This document shows positions 26,600 to 36,550 of a stretch of DNA of 37,500 bases, piece after piece; within the stretch, counting starts at the first letter, position 1, and the number at the start of each line of letters is the position of its first letter. Position numbers and translations under genes: made by a program. The stretch spans positions 8,620,014 through 8,657,513 of the forward strand of contig CM022677.1 of NCBI GenBank assembly GCA_012295275.1, written 5' to 3'. This DNA is from Chrysomallon squamiferum (taxonomy: Eukaryota > Mollusca > Gastropoda > Neomphalida > Peltospiridae). Under the pieces are notes generated by a model, which was not told the origin of the DNA, ran no database searches, and saw only the letters and a program-made list of their open reading frames with translations.

Positions 26600-27340
26600 T
26601 AACGAGTGTGTTTTGATCCGGGTAGATTAATTTTAAATTCTTCAGCTGCGAAATTAACCGAGCGGCGATTTAGGCCGAGATACCGTCAAAGCAAAATATG
26701 CGAGACAACAAAGTCTGAAGCAGACGATATCTGCAACAAAGCCTGCGCGTTCATTGCCAGCGCGAGCCTATCAGAGACAGATGTTGAAAGACGATACCGG
26801 CTCTCCATCAGAGCTTGCGATCTTCCAGGCGCATTAACACAGCAGTAAACTGCACTGGGAAAACTCACCAGTTTAGATGGTTACAGCTCTCGTTTTCAAC
26901 TTCTCCGAGTAGTCGTCTTTAACGAACAAAGGACGAGAAGATGTGATTGGCCCACTTCTTAGCAGACGACAGTATAGCTAGCTGGGCGAGAGAAAGAGAG
27001 AGTGAAACGATGTGTATGTTTCTCTTCGCTGACAACGTTTTCTAACCAGGAATGTTGAGTTATTCGTTTTTGATGGCGGAAAAAACAGTTTATTTGGATT
27101 TCGTTATAAAACAAAAGACCAAGTCCTGGTTTGTTATTTGATTGTGACAGACTGTCAAAGGAGACGAGCTGTCATCTCCGAATCTGTCAACTGGCGGTTT
27201 ATCACTTGTTGGAATACACTCTTGTTTTTAATGGAGGTTAACACTGTCGCTGTTATGAACTCGTTTTCGTTGTAGAAGTCTTCAGTGATTTTTCTAAGGT
27301 GAGGAAAAGACATTGTTTTTGTCGTTTAATTTTCTTACTG
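26600..27340. promoter_or_regulatory. Repeat-poor CpG-containing island; possible promoter
   Basis: About 700 bp of unique sequence stands out from AT-rich, microsatellite-filled flanks. It has many CpGs (26655-26830) and an inverted CCAAT box, GATTGGC, at 26945-26951. A possible splice donor, AAG|GTGAGG, has its GT at 27299-27300. The short open frames here lack an ATG start and resemble no family I know. A first exon or promoter for the downstream + strand gene would fit, as would a distal enhancer. Confidence 0.3.
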
Positions 27341-28841
27341 CCAATATCATTGTTGACTTTATTATTCTATCCATTAGAGAAAAAAAGAAGAAGAGAAAAT
27401 GGCTATTAAGACCTAGCTGAGTTTTCTTTCTCGGCTATTCTCACGGTCGCTGTAATGTGGCGGATTCATTTTAAAAAAGGGGTGGACATTGTGTGGTTCG
27501 CTCACTCTAAATTTGATTTGATCTAATTATGAAATATCAGAATATAGATTACCTGCATGAGTTTATTTTATTAAATGATTGTTTATTTGGAGTGTCACTG
27601 AATTAATTAATGGATATTTATTTTTTAAGGTTAAAGGTTAAGATTTAATAATCACAGAAATTAGTATTCTGATGATTATGAAGAGTAAATTGAAAATTAT
27701 ATTAAAATAATATTTGTACATGTACCTTCCTTAAAGAAAGGAAAAGACACCATGATTACATGTACTTTTATTTTTACTCTTCAGTCTGAGATTCTTCTGA
27801 ACGGAAAAACAAGAAACAATCGTTTGTTTCAGGTTGCGATCAATAACGAACATGAAAACTATGATAACGTTTCATGGTCTGCTGCACAATGAGTTTAATA
27901 AGTAGATAATCGATATATACGTATTATTTCATTACAACAAAGCAGATATAACAGGAGGAAACTGTGATGAAAATATCGGAAGTTATTTGAAAGAAAAATA
28001 CGTTTGGTTGTTTTTAACCGTATGGCTATTACTGTAATTAAATTCCATAATTAATTAATTAAATAGAACGGCAATAACAAAACAACAACAACAACAAATA
28101 CTACTACTGCTACTACCACTATTATTATTATTATTATTATTGAAGTTTTTATAAATCAATCTATATTCGATTACAAAATAGATTTATTAAAAAATATATT
28201 TTAAAAGCCGTAAGTCAATAAATTAAACTGAACAATTACATGAATAAAATAAAAGAAATATTGCATTTTTTTTAAAAAAAAGAACCACTTGAAAACGATC
28301 AGAAATAAATCTTAGGAATAAAATCAGGAAATAAATATTTGTCACAGAAATACACTGCACCGAAATTTACAATGAATGAATGATTAAATAAATATTATCT
28401 TTAAGATAAAAAATTAAAAAATAAATCTTAAAAAAAATAGTAATAATAATAATAAACAAATAAAATAAAACATAATCAGTCAAAAAGGGGACATTTACAC
28501 GTAGTTTTCAAAAACGAAGAAAGAAATAATAATTTAAAAATTGGCAGCTGCTATCATAAATAAATTTAAAATCTTTCTAGCTACATTTTAAAATAATATT
28601 TCTCATTACTCATATCCTGAAATACCAATAACTAATAAATACAAAAAATTAATAAATACGAAGAATTACCGTCTGCTTCATTAACGAAACAAAAAACTAA
28701 ATAATAAAATAAATAAATAAATAAACCATTCTTATGCTGCCGAACAACAACAACAATGATACTAATAATACGAAAAATCTATCGTTGCTTTAAAACATTT
28801 ACAAATTATATTTGAATTTACATCTGAATTGTGTAAATGTG

Positions 28842-28844
<3 letters not shown>
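27341..28844. other. AT-rich intergenic or intronic stretch
   Basis: No coding frame is apparent. The sequence is A-rich, with a short (TTA)n tract near 28120-28140 and many AATAAA-like strings from 28240 to 28740. If the candidate leader exons upstream are real, this would be intron. Confidence 0.6.

Positions 28845-28883
<39 letters not shown>
28845..28883. repeat. (AC)n microsatellite
   Basis: About 19 perfect AC dinucleotides. Confidence 0.97.
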
Positions 28884-28884
<1 letters not shown>

Positions 28885-28964
28885 CAAAAGACTAGAAATC
28901 TAACATTAGCTTTAACAGAAAACAGTTTACAAAACAAAAATTCACATCAGCGATATAATTAAGT

Positions 28965-29168
28965 TCAAGGAAAAACACCGACGACAGAATCGTTCATCTG
29001 CAGCATGTTTTTAAAACAAGATTTCTGCTTGCCTAGCTTTTGTTGTTTGCGTTTGCCCACATTCCTGACGTGGCTCGTGTTGACAATGGCGATGATCTCC
29101 ACTGCGTCGTGGTTGTTTGTTTTTTTGGAACTCGCTGCTTCAGTTCGTATGACAGTCTGGAACAGAGC
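28965..29168 (-). other. Uncertain minus-strand ORF in a unique-sequence island
   Basis: On the minus strand an open frame runs from 29168 down to a TGA at 28965-28967. A possible acceptor (CTGTTCCAG) would start an exon at 29156. The predicted peptide is hydrophilic and basic, with alternating Lys/Gln/Arg (GKRKQQKLGKQK) and a DAVEIIAIV stretch. It is less biased than translated AT-rich DNA usually is. The opposite strand also has an ATG-started 84-codon frame (29005-29259) that is strongly hydrophobic and resembles nothing known to me. No family is recognised. It may be a last exon of an unseen minus-strand gene, or simply a conserved noncoding element. Confidence 0.15.
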
Positions 29169-29398
29169 TCACTGGGGCGGCCTCGTGTTACCGAGTAACT
29201 TGCTTACCTACCACATGCATAGTGTATATTACTACTTTATAATCTTGCACTCTTCATAACGATATAATGTTTGTAACTGTTTGTGTGTGTGTCTGTCTAT
29301 CTAATCTATCCATATATGTCTGTGTGTAAAATAAATTTATTACATTATTTTTTTTTTTTGGTATTGTTTAATACACACTGCTGTGCTTTTTATATCTC

Positions 29399-29408
<10 letters not shown>

Positions 29409-29442
<34 letters not shown>
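29409..29442. repeat. (TA)n microsatellite
   Basis: A perfect TA run preceded by a short TG run. Confidence 0.95.
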
Positions 29443-29443
<1 letters not shown>

Positions 29444-29528
29444 TAGATAGAGGAATAGATTTAGATGTATGTGTAATGTATGGGTGTGCATGCTCTTGCG
29501 AAACATAATCATAATATCAATAACTGAT

Positions 29529-29550
29529 TAATTTTTCTCTTTTATTTCAG
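29529..29550 (+). other. Strong splice acceptor-like site
   Basis: A pyrimidine tract (TTTTTCTCTTTTATTTCAG) ends in AG at 29549-29550 and is followed by AGTCTGG. No coding frame follows, so it could open a noncoding leader exon of the 407-aa gene or be a chance match. Confidence 0.25.
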
Positions 29551-30600
29551 AGTCTGGATTATCTACACTAAGATCAAGAAAACTGACATACATAAAAATT
29601 CTCTGGATGACGATTAAAAAAGAAAAACATGCGGATATAATTATTCTTTCATGAGAACAAACACATTTCTCTGATGAAAAAGAAATAGCAAGTTCTAGAA
29701 GACGTAAAACGAAAATAATAATATTTTCGTGATTATACCAGGTTAAAATAAAACATTCTATAATAACAAGAGATAAGAGATAAAAGAAATCGTTTCCTTG
29801 GAAATTGTATATACTTTTTACGATATTTGAACAAAACCACAGTTCAAAAAATAACAAAATAAACTTCAGAGAAGGAACAAAATAAACAGTACTGCAAAAC
29901 GATTAATAATAATAATAAATACATTATAAAGAAACCCCCAAAAACATCAGGTTAAAATATTCTCATCAGCTGAAAATATGAATGATTAATAACCGCATTC
30001 TTGAGTAAAAAGCTATTAAAAGTAGAAGACACATATTTTCTGTCTGTCGTCAGCTGCGGGATAGCATACCACAGTGAAAGATACAATTATTGATTGCGTT
30101 CATTATTGATAACACCAACAACTCGTGTCCTGTAAGCAATTACTCTACGTAAAAATAGCTGCATAAATATATAGACATATATATATATATATATATATAC
30201 ACATTTTTTACCTGTGTTTCTGTAACCTGGCTGTAGAGTAATAAATCAAATAACTTTGTAACAGTCGAACGCTTTTTGGAATTTCTGTGACGAGGCGGGG
30301 ACTGGGTGAACGATTACACAAAAGCAGTTCTGTAACAGTAGCGAGTTTTCATTGCTCCAGTGTTTTTATTAGCGGCGGTGTCTTCACTGCATGTGTGTGT
30401 ATCTTCTATGTGTGATTATACATCGTTGCGTTGGATTGTTATAGGGCTGGAAAATACCTACATCGTTAGGACGTAAATACAGCACAGAGATAATAAAACG
30501 ACGAAGCTGTTTAAATATCAGATCAAAACCTGGACATAACAGCGCCGTGAATTGATTGACCAGATTCAAGAAGTATTTGTGTTGTGTGCTTCTTTTGTTC
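29551..30600. other. Intergenic or intronic stretch
   Basis: This is A-rich unique sequence with a TA microsatellite at 30177-30199. From about 30200 base composition becomes more balanced toward the gene. A minus-strand frame at 29528-29857 is hydrophobic, overlaps AT-rich sequence and resembles no family. No gene is supported here. Confidence 0.5.
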
Positions 30601-30602
30601 AG

Positions 30603-30915
30603 TGTTTACCAAAAACATCAAATTCTTTCCTATAAAAAAAGGCTTATAAAACTCGATCGGGGACAGAAATAAAGCGAAGAAAAATCTGCTAGGATTATCG
30701 AGTCAAACCCGAGGGATTCTGATACGTATTTGTCGAGGTGTACAGCCTTTCATACGGTGTTGTTCGAGAAAACAACAATTATCGTCTGCTGCTATTGTTG
30801 TTCGGGTCGTTTGATACTGTCGGCCGCCATCTTGAATTACTCTGTTTCTAGCAGCCGTTATTGATCGCCGTGTTTTCTGAGTAAGCGGCTTACGTTCTTC
30901 GTCAGTATAATAAAC
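30603..30915 (+). other. Probable 5' leader / proximal promoter of the 407-aa gene
   Basis: This stretch is repeat-poor and rich in CpG compared with its surroundings, and it contains no ATG before 30916. It follows a pyrimidine-rich splice acceptor (TTCTTTTGTTCAG, AG at 30601-30602), so it could be the start of the coding exon. A second plausible acceptor ends at 30904-30905 (TTCTTCGTCAG) and would leave only a 10-nt leader in that exon. Alternatively the stretch is the promoter itself. The sequence cannot choose between these. Confidence 0.5.
30823..30834 (-). promoter_or_regulatory. YY1-type motif (GCCGCCATCTTG)
   Basis: The reverse complement CAAGATGGCGGC contains the YY1 core AANATGGCGGC without mismatch. 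It lies 82 bp upstream of the start codon, facing the second motif at 30913. In animals such sites cluster at promoters and early in the transcribed region. Confidence 0.5.
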
Positions 30916-30923
30916 ATGGCGGC
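30913..30923 (+). promoter_or_regulatory. YY1-type motif spanning the start codon
   Basis: AACATGGCGGC matches the YY1 core AANATGGCGGC exactly and includes the initiator ATG at 30916. It codes for Met-Ala-Ala, so the start context and a transcription-factor site are superimposed, as in many ribosomal and housekeeping genes. The match may also come simply from selection for a good start context. Confidence 0.45.
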
Positions 30924-32139
30924 CAGGAGTACGTCTGCTTCACACGGTGGCAGAAAAATGTTCGTGGACTGTTTGTGGAAAGGGATTGTAATTATTCTGT
31001 GCTTCATGGACGCGAAAACCGAAGCTACGGTAGGTACAGTCTCTGACCAAGCTAAACCTGTGTGCACGGTGAAGGGAAGAGTGTACACCGAGTTAAAGTG
31101 GTACGGGTATTTGGTACAGAAGCCGTTCATGCGGGAGTGGGCTAAGATACAGTACCAGATAACGTATCCAGTGAAGGAGTGCTGCACTAATTTGCTTATT
31201 TACTACGACGATCAGATTCGTGAACTTAAGGAGTCGATGTCATGTGAGGAGCGCGTCAACGTGCTCCCTCCTAACAACAACCAGGTGATACCGCTGTATA
31301 AGAACAACAGGACGGTGGGCTGTAACGTGTGGAACGAGACGGGTGAGCCCTACTACGTCTGTCTGGGAGAGAGGATTTTTCGTTCCAGTGGCGCGAGGAC
31401 TTGGTACTTCGCTCTCAGCAGATGCGACGCACGAAAGTCCCTCAACTTGAACTATGTTTTTAATATTTCTGGTTACTATGGAGACTGCGAAGCGGATCCA
31501 TTATCCAAGATGCCGCTCGTCCCTGCCCCTATTTCGGACCGGTTCCTGTTCGTTGCAGTGGCTTTAGGAGTTGTCGCAGGAATTGCTATAATTTTGGCTT
31601 CAGTTTTCCTCGCTCTGTGGCTGTTGAGTCGAAGAAGGTCGGCAAGCAAAGGCAGCTCTGTGACGTCATCGCAGGCGACTATGACGCAGGATGACGTATT
31701 CTACGTGAACCCGTCTCTGTCTGACAGGGAGCAGACTGACTACAGCCAGTCGAGTTCAGAGAATTATTATGAGGTGATCCCAGAGAGGCGGAGTTATGAA
31801 AGTATAAACACTCATCTGACTGTACCCGGGCACGGTCACTCATCGCGACATGCTCACGCCACGTTACTCAAAGAAATGCGGCCATTTGCTACGACATTCG
31901 TGTTCGACGACTACCCACCACCCCCATACCAACCTCCTCGAGGGATGCCTAAACATCATACACTACACCATCCACACCATGGTCAACATCCTCTGGTTCA
32001 TCAGCAGGCGCATGCTCATGCGCATTCACATTCTCACATGCTTACTCAAGGACCCCACGCATTACCTCTGCAACATCAGCATGCTCTACAACAACAGCGA
32101 GAGCGCCCTCTACAGACGCACACAGAGACGACTGCATGA
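30916..32139 (+). CDS. Single-pass membrane protein with GPR180/TMEM145-like ectodomain, 407 aa
   Basis: Seen: an uninterrupted frame with a strong start context (A at -3, G at +4), an in-frame TGA upstream at 30862-30864 and no other ATG in the preceding 300 bp. A short hydrophobic signal segment covers residues 16-31, with likely cleavage near 33-40. The ectodomain (about 40-207) has eight cysteines: C50, C89, C90, C110, C136, C149, C170, C191. N-glycosylation sequons are N131-R-T, N140-E-T and N183-I-S. One transmembrane helix spans about 209-237 and is followed by RRR. The tail has YVNP (263-266), YEVI (285-288), YESI (294-297), PPPY (335-338) and a His-rich end (347-389). Known family: CC-x-NLL-x-YYDD (89-99), NNQVI (121-125), FRS (155-157) and WYFALSRC (163-170) follow the order of the GPR180/TMEM145 extracellular domain, which normally precedes seven helices. 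Inferred: a plasma-membrane or endomembrane receptor or adaptor. The missing seven-helix core is the oddity. Ligand and function are unknown. An alternative start is M15. Confidence 0.9.
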   Translation: MAARSTSASHGGRKMFVDCLWKGIVIILCFMDAKTEATVGTVSDQAKPVCTVKGRVYTELKWYGYLVQKPFMREWAKIQYQITYPVKECCTNLLIYYDDQIRELKESMSCEERVNVLPPNNNQVIPLYKNNRTVGCNVWNETGEPYYVCLGERIFRSSGARTWYFALSRCDARKSLNLNYVFNISGYYGDCEADPLSKMPLVPAPISDRFLFVAVALGVVAGIAIILASVFLALWLLSRRRSASKGSSVTSSQATMTQDDVFYVNPSLSDREQTDYSQSSSENYYEVIPERRSYESINTHLTVPGHGHSSRHAHATLLKEMRPFATTFVFDDYPPPPYQPPRGMPKHHTLHHPHHGQHPLVHQQAHAHAHSHSHMLTQGPHALPLQHQHALQQQRERPLQTHTETTA

Positions 32140-32500
32140 AATCAGCTCAAGACAATCTACTGTTAAAAACAAAAATGTCTGAAAAATATAGGATATTCTT
32201 TTTTTCTTTTTCTTTCCTAATCAGATACTTGTCAAGAAAAAGAAACACTTTTTTCGTTTTCTCTTCATCATTTAAATTATTTTCATGTTGACCTTCGAGG
32301 AGAAATAAAAGGACAAACTGGATTAATAAACAAAAATAAAAAGCAAAAAAAGAACCTAAAAATTGTGGAGCTATAAAGTTTATGCGGTGTGAAAGTGCAT
32401 TAGGGTCATATGTCAATAAACAAGACCTGTGCCTCATGGCTACAAAGCAACATTGCTTCATATTTATTGTGTACTTTTATGTGACGTCATTTTCATTGAC
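32140..32500 (+). other. 3' UTR with candidate polyadenylation signals
   Basis: Canonical AATAAA hexamers lie at 32305-32310, 32326-32331 and 32415-32420. The last is followed within about 30-60 bp by T/G-rich sequence (TTTATTGTGTAC near 32462) and is the most likely cleavage signal, giving a 3' UTR of about 300 nt. AT-rich DNA makes chance hexamers common, and longer 3' ends are possible because AATAAA recurs downstream. Confidence 0.5.
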
Positions 32501-32592
32501 ATAAACTGAACACCTCAGTAAAGAAAAAGAAAATAATAAGGCATTTTGTTTTAAAATTATGTTGTGACTCAATATTTACAAGTTTTCGCATC

Positions 32593-32820
32593 GTAGTTTC
32601 CTCCATTAATTGAGCACCAGCTGTACCGTGCCTCGATATACAATCACACATTTTTATGTTTTTATTTCTTGTTACCTGTTTCTTTAATTTATTATGTTGT
32701 ATTGTCAGCATCCTAAATTGGCTGTAAATTCCTCCTTTTATTACTGTTTGATGCTTTTATAACGAGGGACCTATGTTTGTGGTAATTTCCTCCATAAATC
32801 GCGCACCAGATTCATTGAAC
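32593..32820. repeat. Diverged short duplication, ~189 bp apart
   Basis: GTAGTTTCCTCCATTAATTG-AGCACCAG at 32593 and GTAATTTCCTCCATAAATCG-CGCACCAG at 32782 are clearly related. A partial third copy (GTAAATTCCTCC) lies near 32724. Confidence 0.55.
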
Positions 32821-34612
32821 TGGTGTTTATAGTCAAAGTACGATTTAATAACCACCTGACAGCTGGATTGTTTCGTATTCACTGTTTGTTATTCCACTGC
32901 TTGGATTATGGGACATTTATAAGTTATATTTATATTTTTAATATTATTAAAATAATAATAACTTATGTAGAGGAATAAATCCAAAACTAATTAAGACACA
33001 TTATCTGTTTTTTCGGACAAACAAAACAGACAGATGCTGATTTCAACTGTGTAATGACTGCAGGATACAGAATTAATGGTCTTATTCGAACGATTAATGG
33101 TTTCTATGGAAACGAAAAGCTGCATCCAATATTGATTTTACAGGAATGGTTTAGGTAAAATGATATGTAACAATATGAAATATTTATTTACTCTTCTTTT
33201 CAAATTATTTTTTTAACAATAATTTGTTTCTGTATTAAGAAATGATGTTTTAGTTTATTAAATATGTAAAGTAGTTAAAATCAAAAACAGTTATGAAATA
33301 TTAAAATTAAAAATGCAGTGATAATCTTTATACCTATCAGTATTGGTAAATTTCTAAACAAAAACAAAAAGAAATTAATATTTTTATTCAACAAATTGTT
33401 ATGGGTCTACTTGGAACACGAATCAAAAAGGTGTGTATGTGTCTGTATATATATCGAGACATACATATACAGATAGCTTAAAACAAAATTTCGATATATG
33501 TAAATTTATATATTGATATACCTGTAATATATTAGCAACCACATATATCTGTTTTTTTGTAATGAATTCTGACGAACTGACAGTACCCATTACATTTGAT
33601 TTAATCTCGAATACCTATAAATATTTCTTAAAATATACACCTGCATAGGAACCTTCTCACCTTGTATGGTATCGACTGTATTTGGTCAGTTGGTGTTATC
33701 TGTTCGAAATTTCATCTACGTTTGTGTGTGGCCTCTGATTTGGATTCAAGGGATGATGGTTGAAAATATTGTGCATTTTATTTTAGTATGTTGATTAATA
33801 AAGCTAATAAGCTCTAAATAAAAATAGTAATGCAAAGAATAATGTTTAAAAATGAATTTCGCTATCCAGTAATTTTTGTTATACTATTATAATTTTTTTC
33901 AATTTATTATTATTATTATTGTCATATTTTCTTATACAGCCGTTATTACTGTTATTGTAATTATTATTAATTTATTAAATAATTTTCTAATTTTGTTTTT
34001 TTAAATTCTATTTTATTTATTTATTTAATTTTTAATTTACTATTTTACATTTCATTTTTTATTTATTTATTTATACATTTAATTTTTTTATATTTTTCTT
34101 TTTTTATTTGTTAGTATTATTTTAACTCAAAATTAATGTGTTTTCCTTTATGATCTTTATCACTGGTCACATATAAATAAGAAAATTCTTGCCATATATT
34201 AAAATGTTTTCCACTAAGAAGAAATGTATATTTTTTGAAAATGATTATTTTTGTGTTTTTTGGTTAACTGTGTCTTTTATGTGTACAATATTTTTTTGTT
34301 TCCCATTAAAAATGTAAGATAAATAATATGAACTGTACATTTTCTCGTTGGCAAAAATAATTAATTAACCTGTATCAATGAAATGAAATATATCTTTGAA
34401 AGGAATTTGGATTTGCATTTTAATTTCAGTCGTGTTGTATAACTGTTCTATGTTTTGCTTGCTGAAGTAATGTTTCTTCCAGACACCAAACCCATTTCAG
34501 TAGATGTTTAGGTGCCCTATATTAAACTTTATGATGATAATGATAATAATTATATCAATATATTTGATAAATAGTGATAACAAACATATTACATCATTTA
34601 TAATAAATACAA
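32821..34612. other. AT-rich intergenic, no gene seen
   Basis: Downstream of the gene the sequence becomes strongly AT-rich, with TTTA and TTA tracts from 33900 to 34120. No open frame of note is present. Confidence 0.65.
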
Positions 34613-34674
34613 AAAAATAAAATAAAATAAAATAAAATAAAATAAAATAAAATAAAATAAATAAATAAATAAAT
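34613..34674. repeat. (AAAAT)n microsatellite
   Basis: About ten AAAAT units running into AAAT units. Confidence 0.95.
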
Positions 34675-34839
34675 TACAGCCATTTTTTTAAAATTTAAAT
34701 TTAAAATTTAGTTTTGATTTAATTTAATTTAATTTAATTTATTTATTTATTTATATTTTTATTGGTTACTGCTCACAATCATAACGTAAAAATATAAACC
34801 AACATAATGGAAATTCGAGCACATGGCCAGTTCATTGTT

Positions 34840-34963
34840 GAAATTAAATATTTATTATAACGATAATTATTAATATAATTAAATCTACAAAGAAACAACA
34901 TGAAATTAAATATTTATTATAACGACAATTATTAATATAATTAAATCTACAAAGAAACAACAT
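34840..34963. repeat. Recent 62-bp tandem duplication
   Basis: Two 62-bp copies (34840-34901 and 34902-34963) differ at one base (CGATAATT versus CGACAATT). The near identity indicates a recent event or a polymorphic minisatellite. Confidence 0.95.
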
Positions 34964-35061
34964 GAACTTTTTGATGTTATGATTTTTAAATAACAGTTAT
35001 CCTAACTTCTTCGATTTATTATTATTATTGTTATTTTGTTTATTTATTTATTTATTATTAT

Positions 35062-35097
<36 letters not shown>

Positions 35098-35098
35098 C
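35062..35098. repeat. (TAC)n microsatellite
   Basis: About 12 TAC units following TTA repeats. Confidence 0.9.
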
Positions 35099-36300
35099 AG
35101 TTACCACAGTTCTTATTAGGTAATAAATCAACGTACTTTACCAAATGATTACGTAATGATACGTTTTTATTAGTAATATTAATTTATATATAAGTATGTA
35201 ATATTAAATGTAATATTTCCTACTGATCTTGTTTTGTGAATGTAATTGTTAATTTTGTATATAATGTTAAAATTTGAAATATCTGATGACAAAACTTCAT
35301 GAAATGAACTTAATTTAATATAAAAAGAAAACTTTGTTTTCATTTCAACTATTTATTTATACTTCCGTTGGTTAGTTTTAAATTACTACTACCACTACTA
35401 CTATTGCAACTACTGTATTACTATAACTACTATTATTATTGTTATAGTTATTTATTTATTTAATATAGATACTGAATTATGATTCAAGTAATTTTCACTT
35501 AGAATCTATATTTACTAATAACAAAATAACACATTAATGTCTCATTTTAATTTGACTTTCCTTTAATATATTTTTAAAAAACATGAGAAATATTTTTATG
35601 GCTTATTCATTACTGAACTATTTGAAGAAGCAATATAAAATATATATGTTTTTTTATTTTTAATAATGATAAAATAAAGAGTGTTAAATAAATTAAAGCT
35701 TAGCAAATAAATAAATAAATAAGGTTAAATAAATTCACGCGATTTATTTTCTTTAATATCTAAATTCCATTCATTCCTTTTATTATTATTTCATTTTCTT
35801 TCTTTGCCCTCTGCTAGTAAAATATTTTCGTCGCCACTTGAAACGTTACCTAGTACACATTACACTCGCTTCAAGTACATAACTTTTAACACAAACACGT
35901 TACTTTCCAAATGAATGCTTTTTAATGAACTGTAGTTTTGGTATTGAACGTGTAAAGTTATTTGTGGGACGTTATCGCACTAACCAGCACCTATTACCGT
36001 GACGGTTTTAATAACCGGAGTAATGAGAGACAGAGAGCAAGAGAAGGAGCAGCTACATGGATTAATCGATTAAACGATACGATTAGAAGAATCGATAAAT
36101 AGATACACAGACAGACAGACAATGAATCAGATGAACCGATACACAGATATAAACAATGGAATAGAAAGAAAATAGGTGGAGAGACACGATGGAATGGTAA
36201 ACCTGTAGATAGACAGAAAGACAGATCTACTTACGAAAGGATGGATAGCTGGCGAGGCATATTATATTACAATATAATAATTATTATGATTGTGATGATG
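35099..36300. other. AT-rich intergenic, no gene seen
   Basis: Mostly AT-rich. 35830-36050 is more balanced unique sequence, and 36090-36230 is GACA/GATA-rich. Confidence 0.6.
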
Positions 36301-36302
36301 AT

Positions 36303-36303
36303 A

Positions 36304-36361
<58 letters not shown>
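36303..36361. repeat. (ATT)n microsatellite
   Basis: About 19 perfect units; a second, shorter TTA array lies at 36511-36550. Confidence 0.97.
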
Positions 36362-36364
<3 letters not shown>

Positions 36365-36505
36365 AATATGTATATATAAAGATAGAGAGAGTAATGATTG
36401 ATAAATAGAGAGACAAGGGAGAAGAAAGGATGAACAGATATGAAACAGGCTGACTGAATGACTGAGAGAAATGAATATTATACATTCATTTACAATACTC
36501 TAGGC

Positions 36506-36549
<44 letters not shown>

Positions 36550-36550
36550 T

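Noticed and set aside
26606-26868. 80-codon plus and 60-codon minus frames in the CpG island
   Set aside because: The plus frame begins at GTG, not ATG, and neither resembles a protein family; better read as noncoding.
29528-29857. 109-codon hydrophobic minus-strand frame
   Set aside because: Hydrophobicity follows from A/T-rich codons; no membrane-protein family motif, and it overlaps a plus-strand acceptor-like site.
31850-32182. 110-codon plus-strand frame and a 109-codon minus-strand frame at 30858-31187
   Set aside because: Shadows of the 407-codon gene in other frames.
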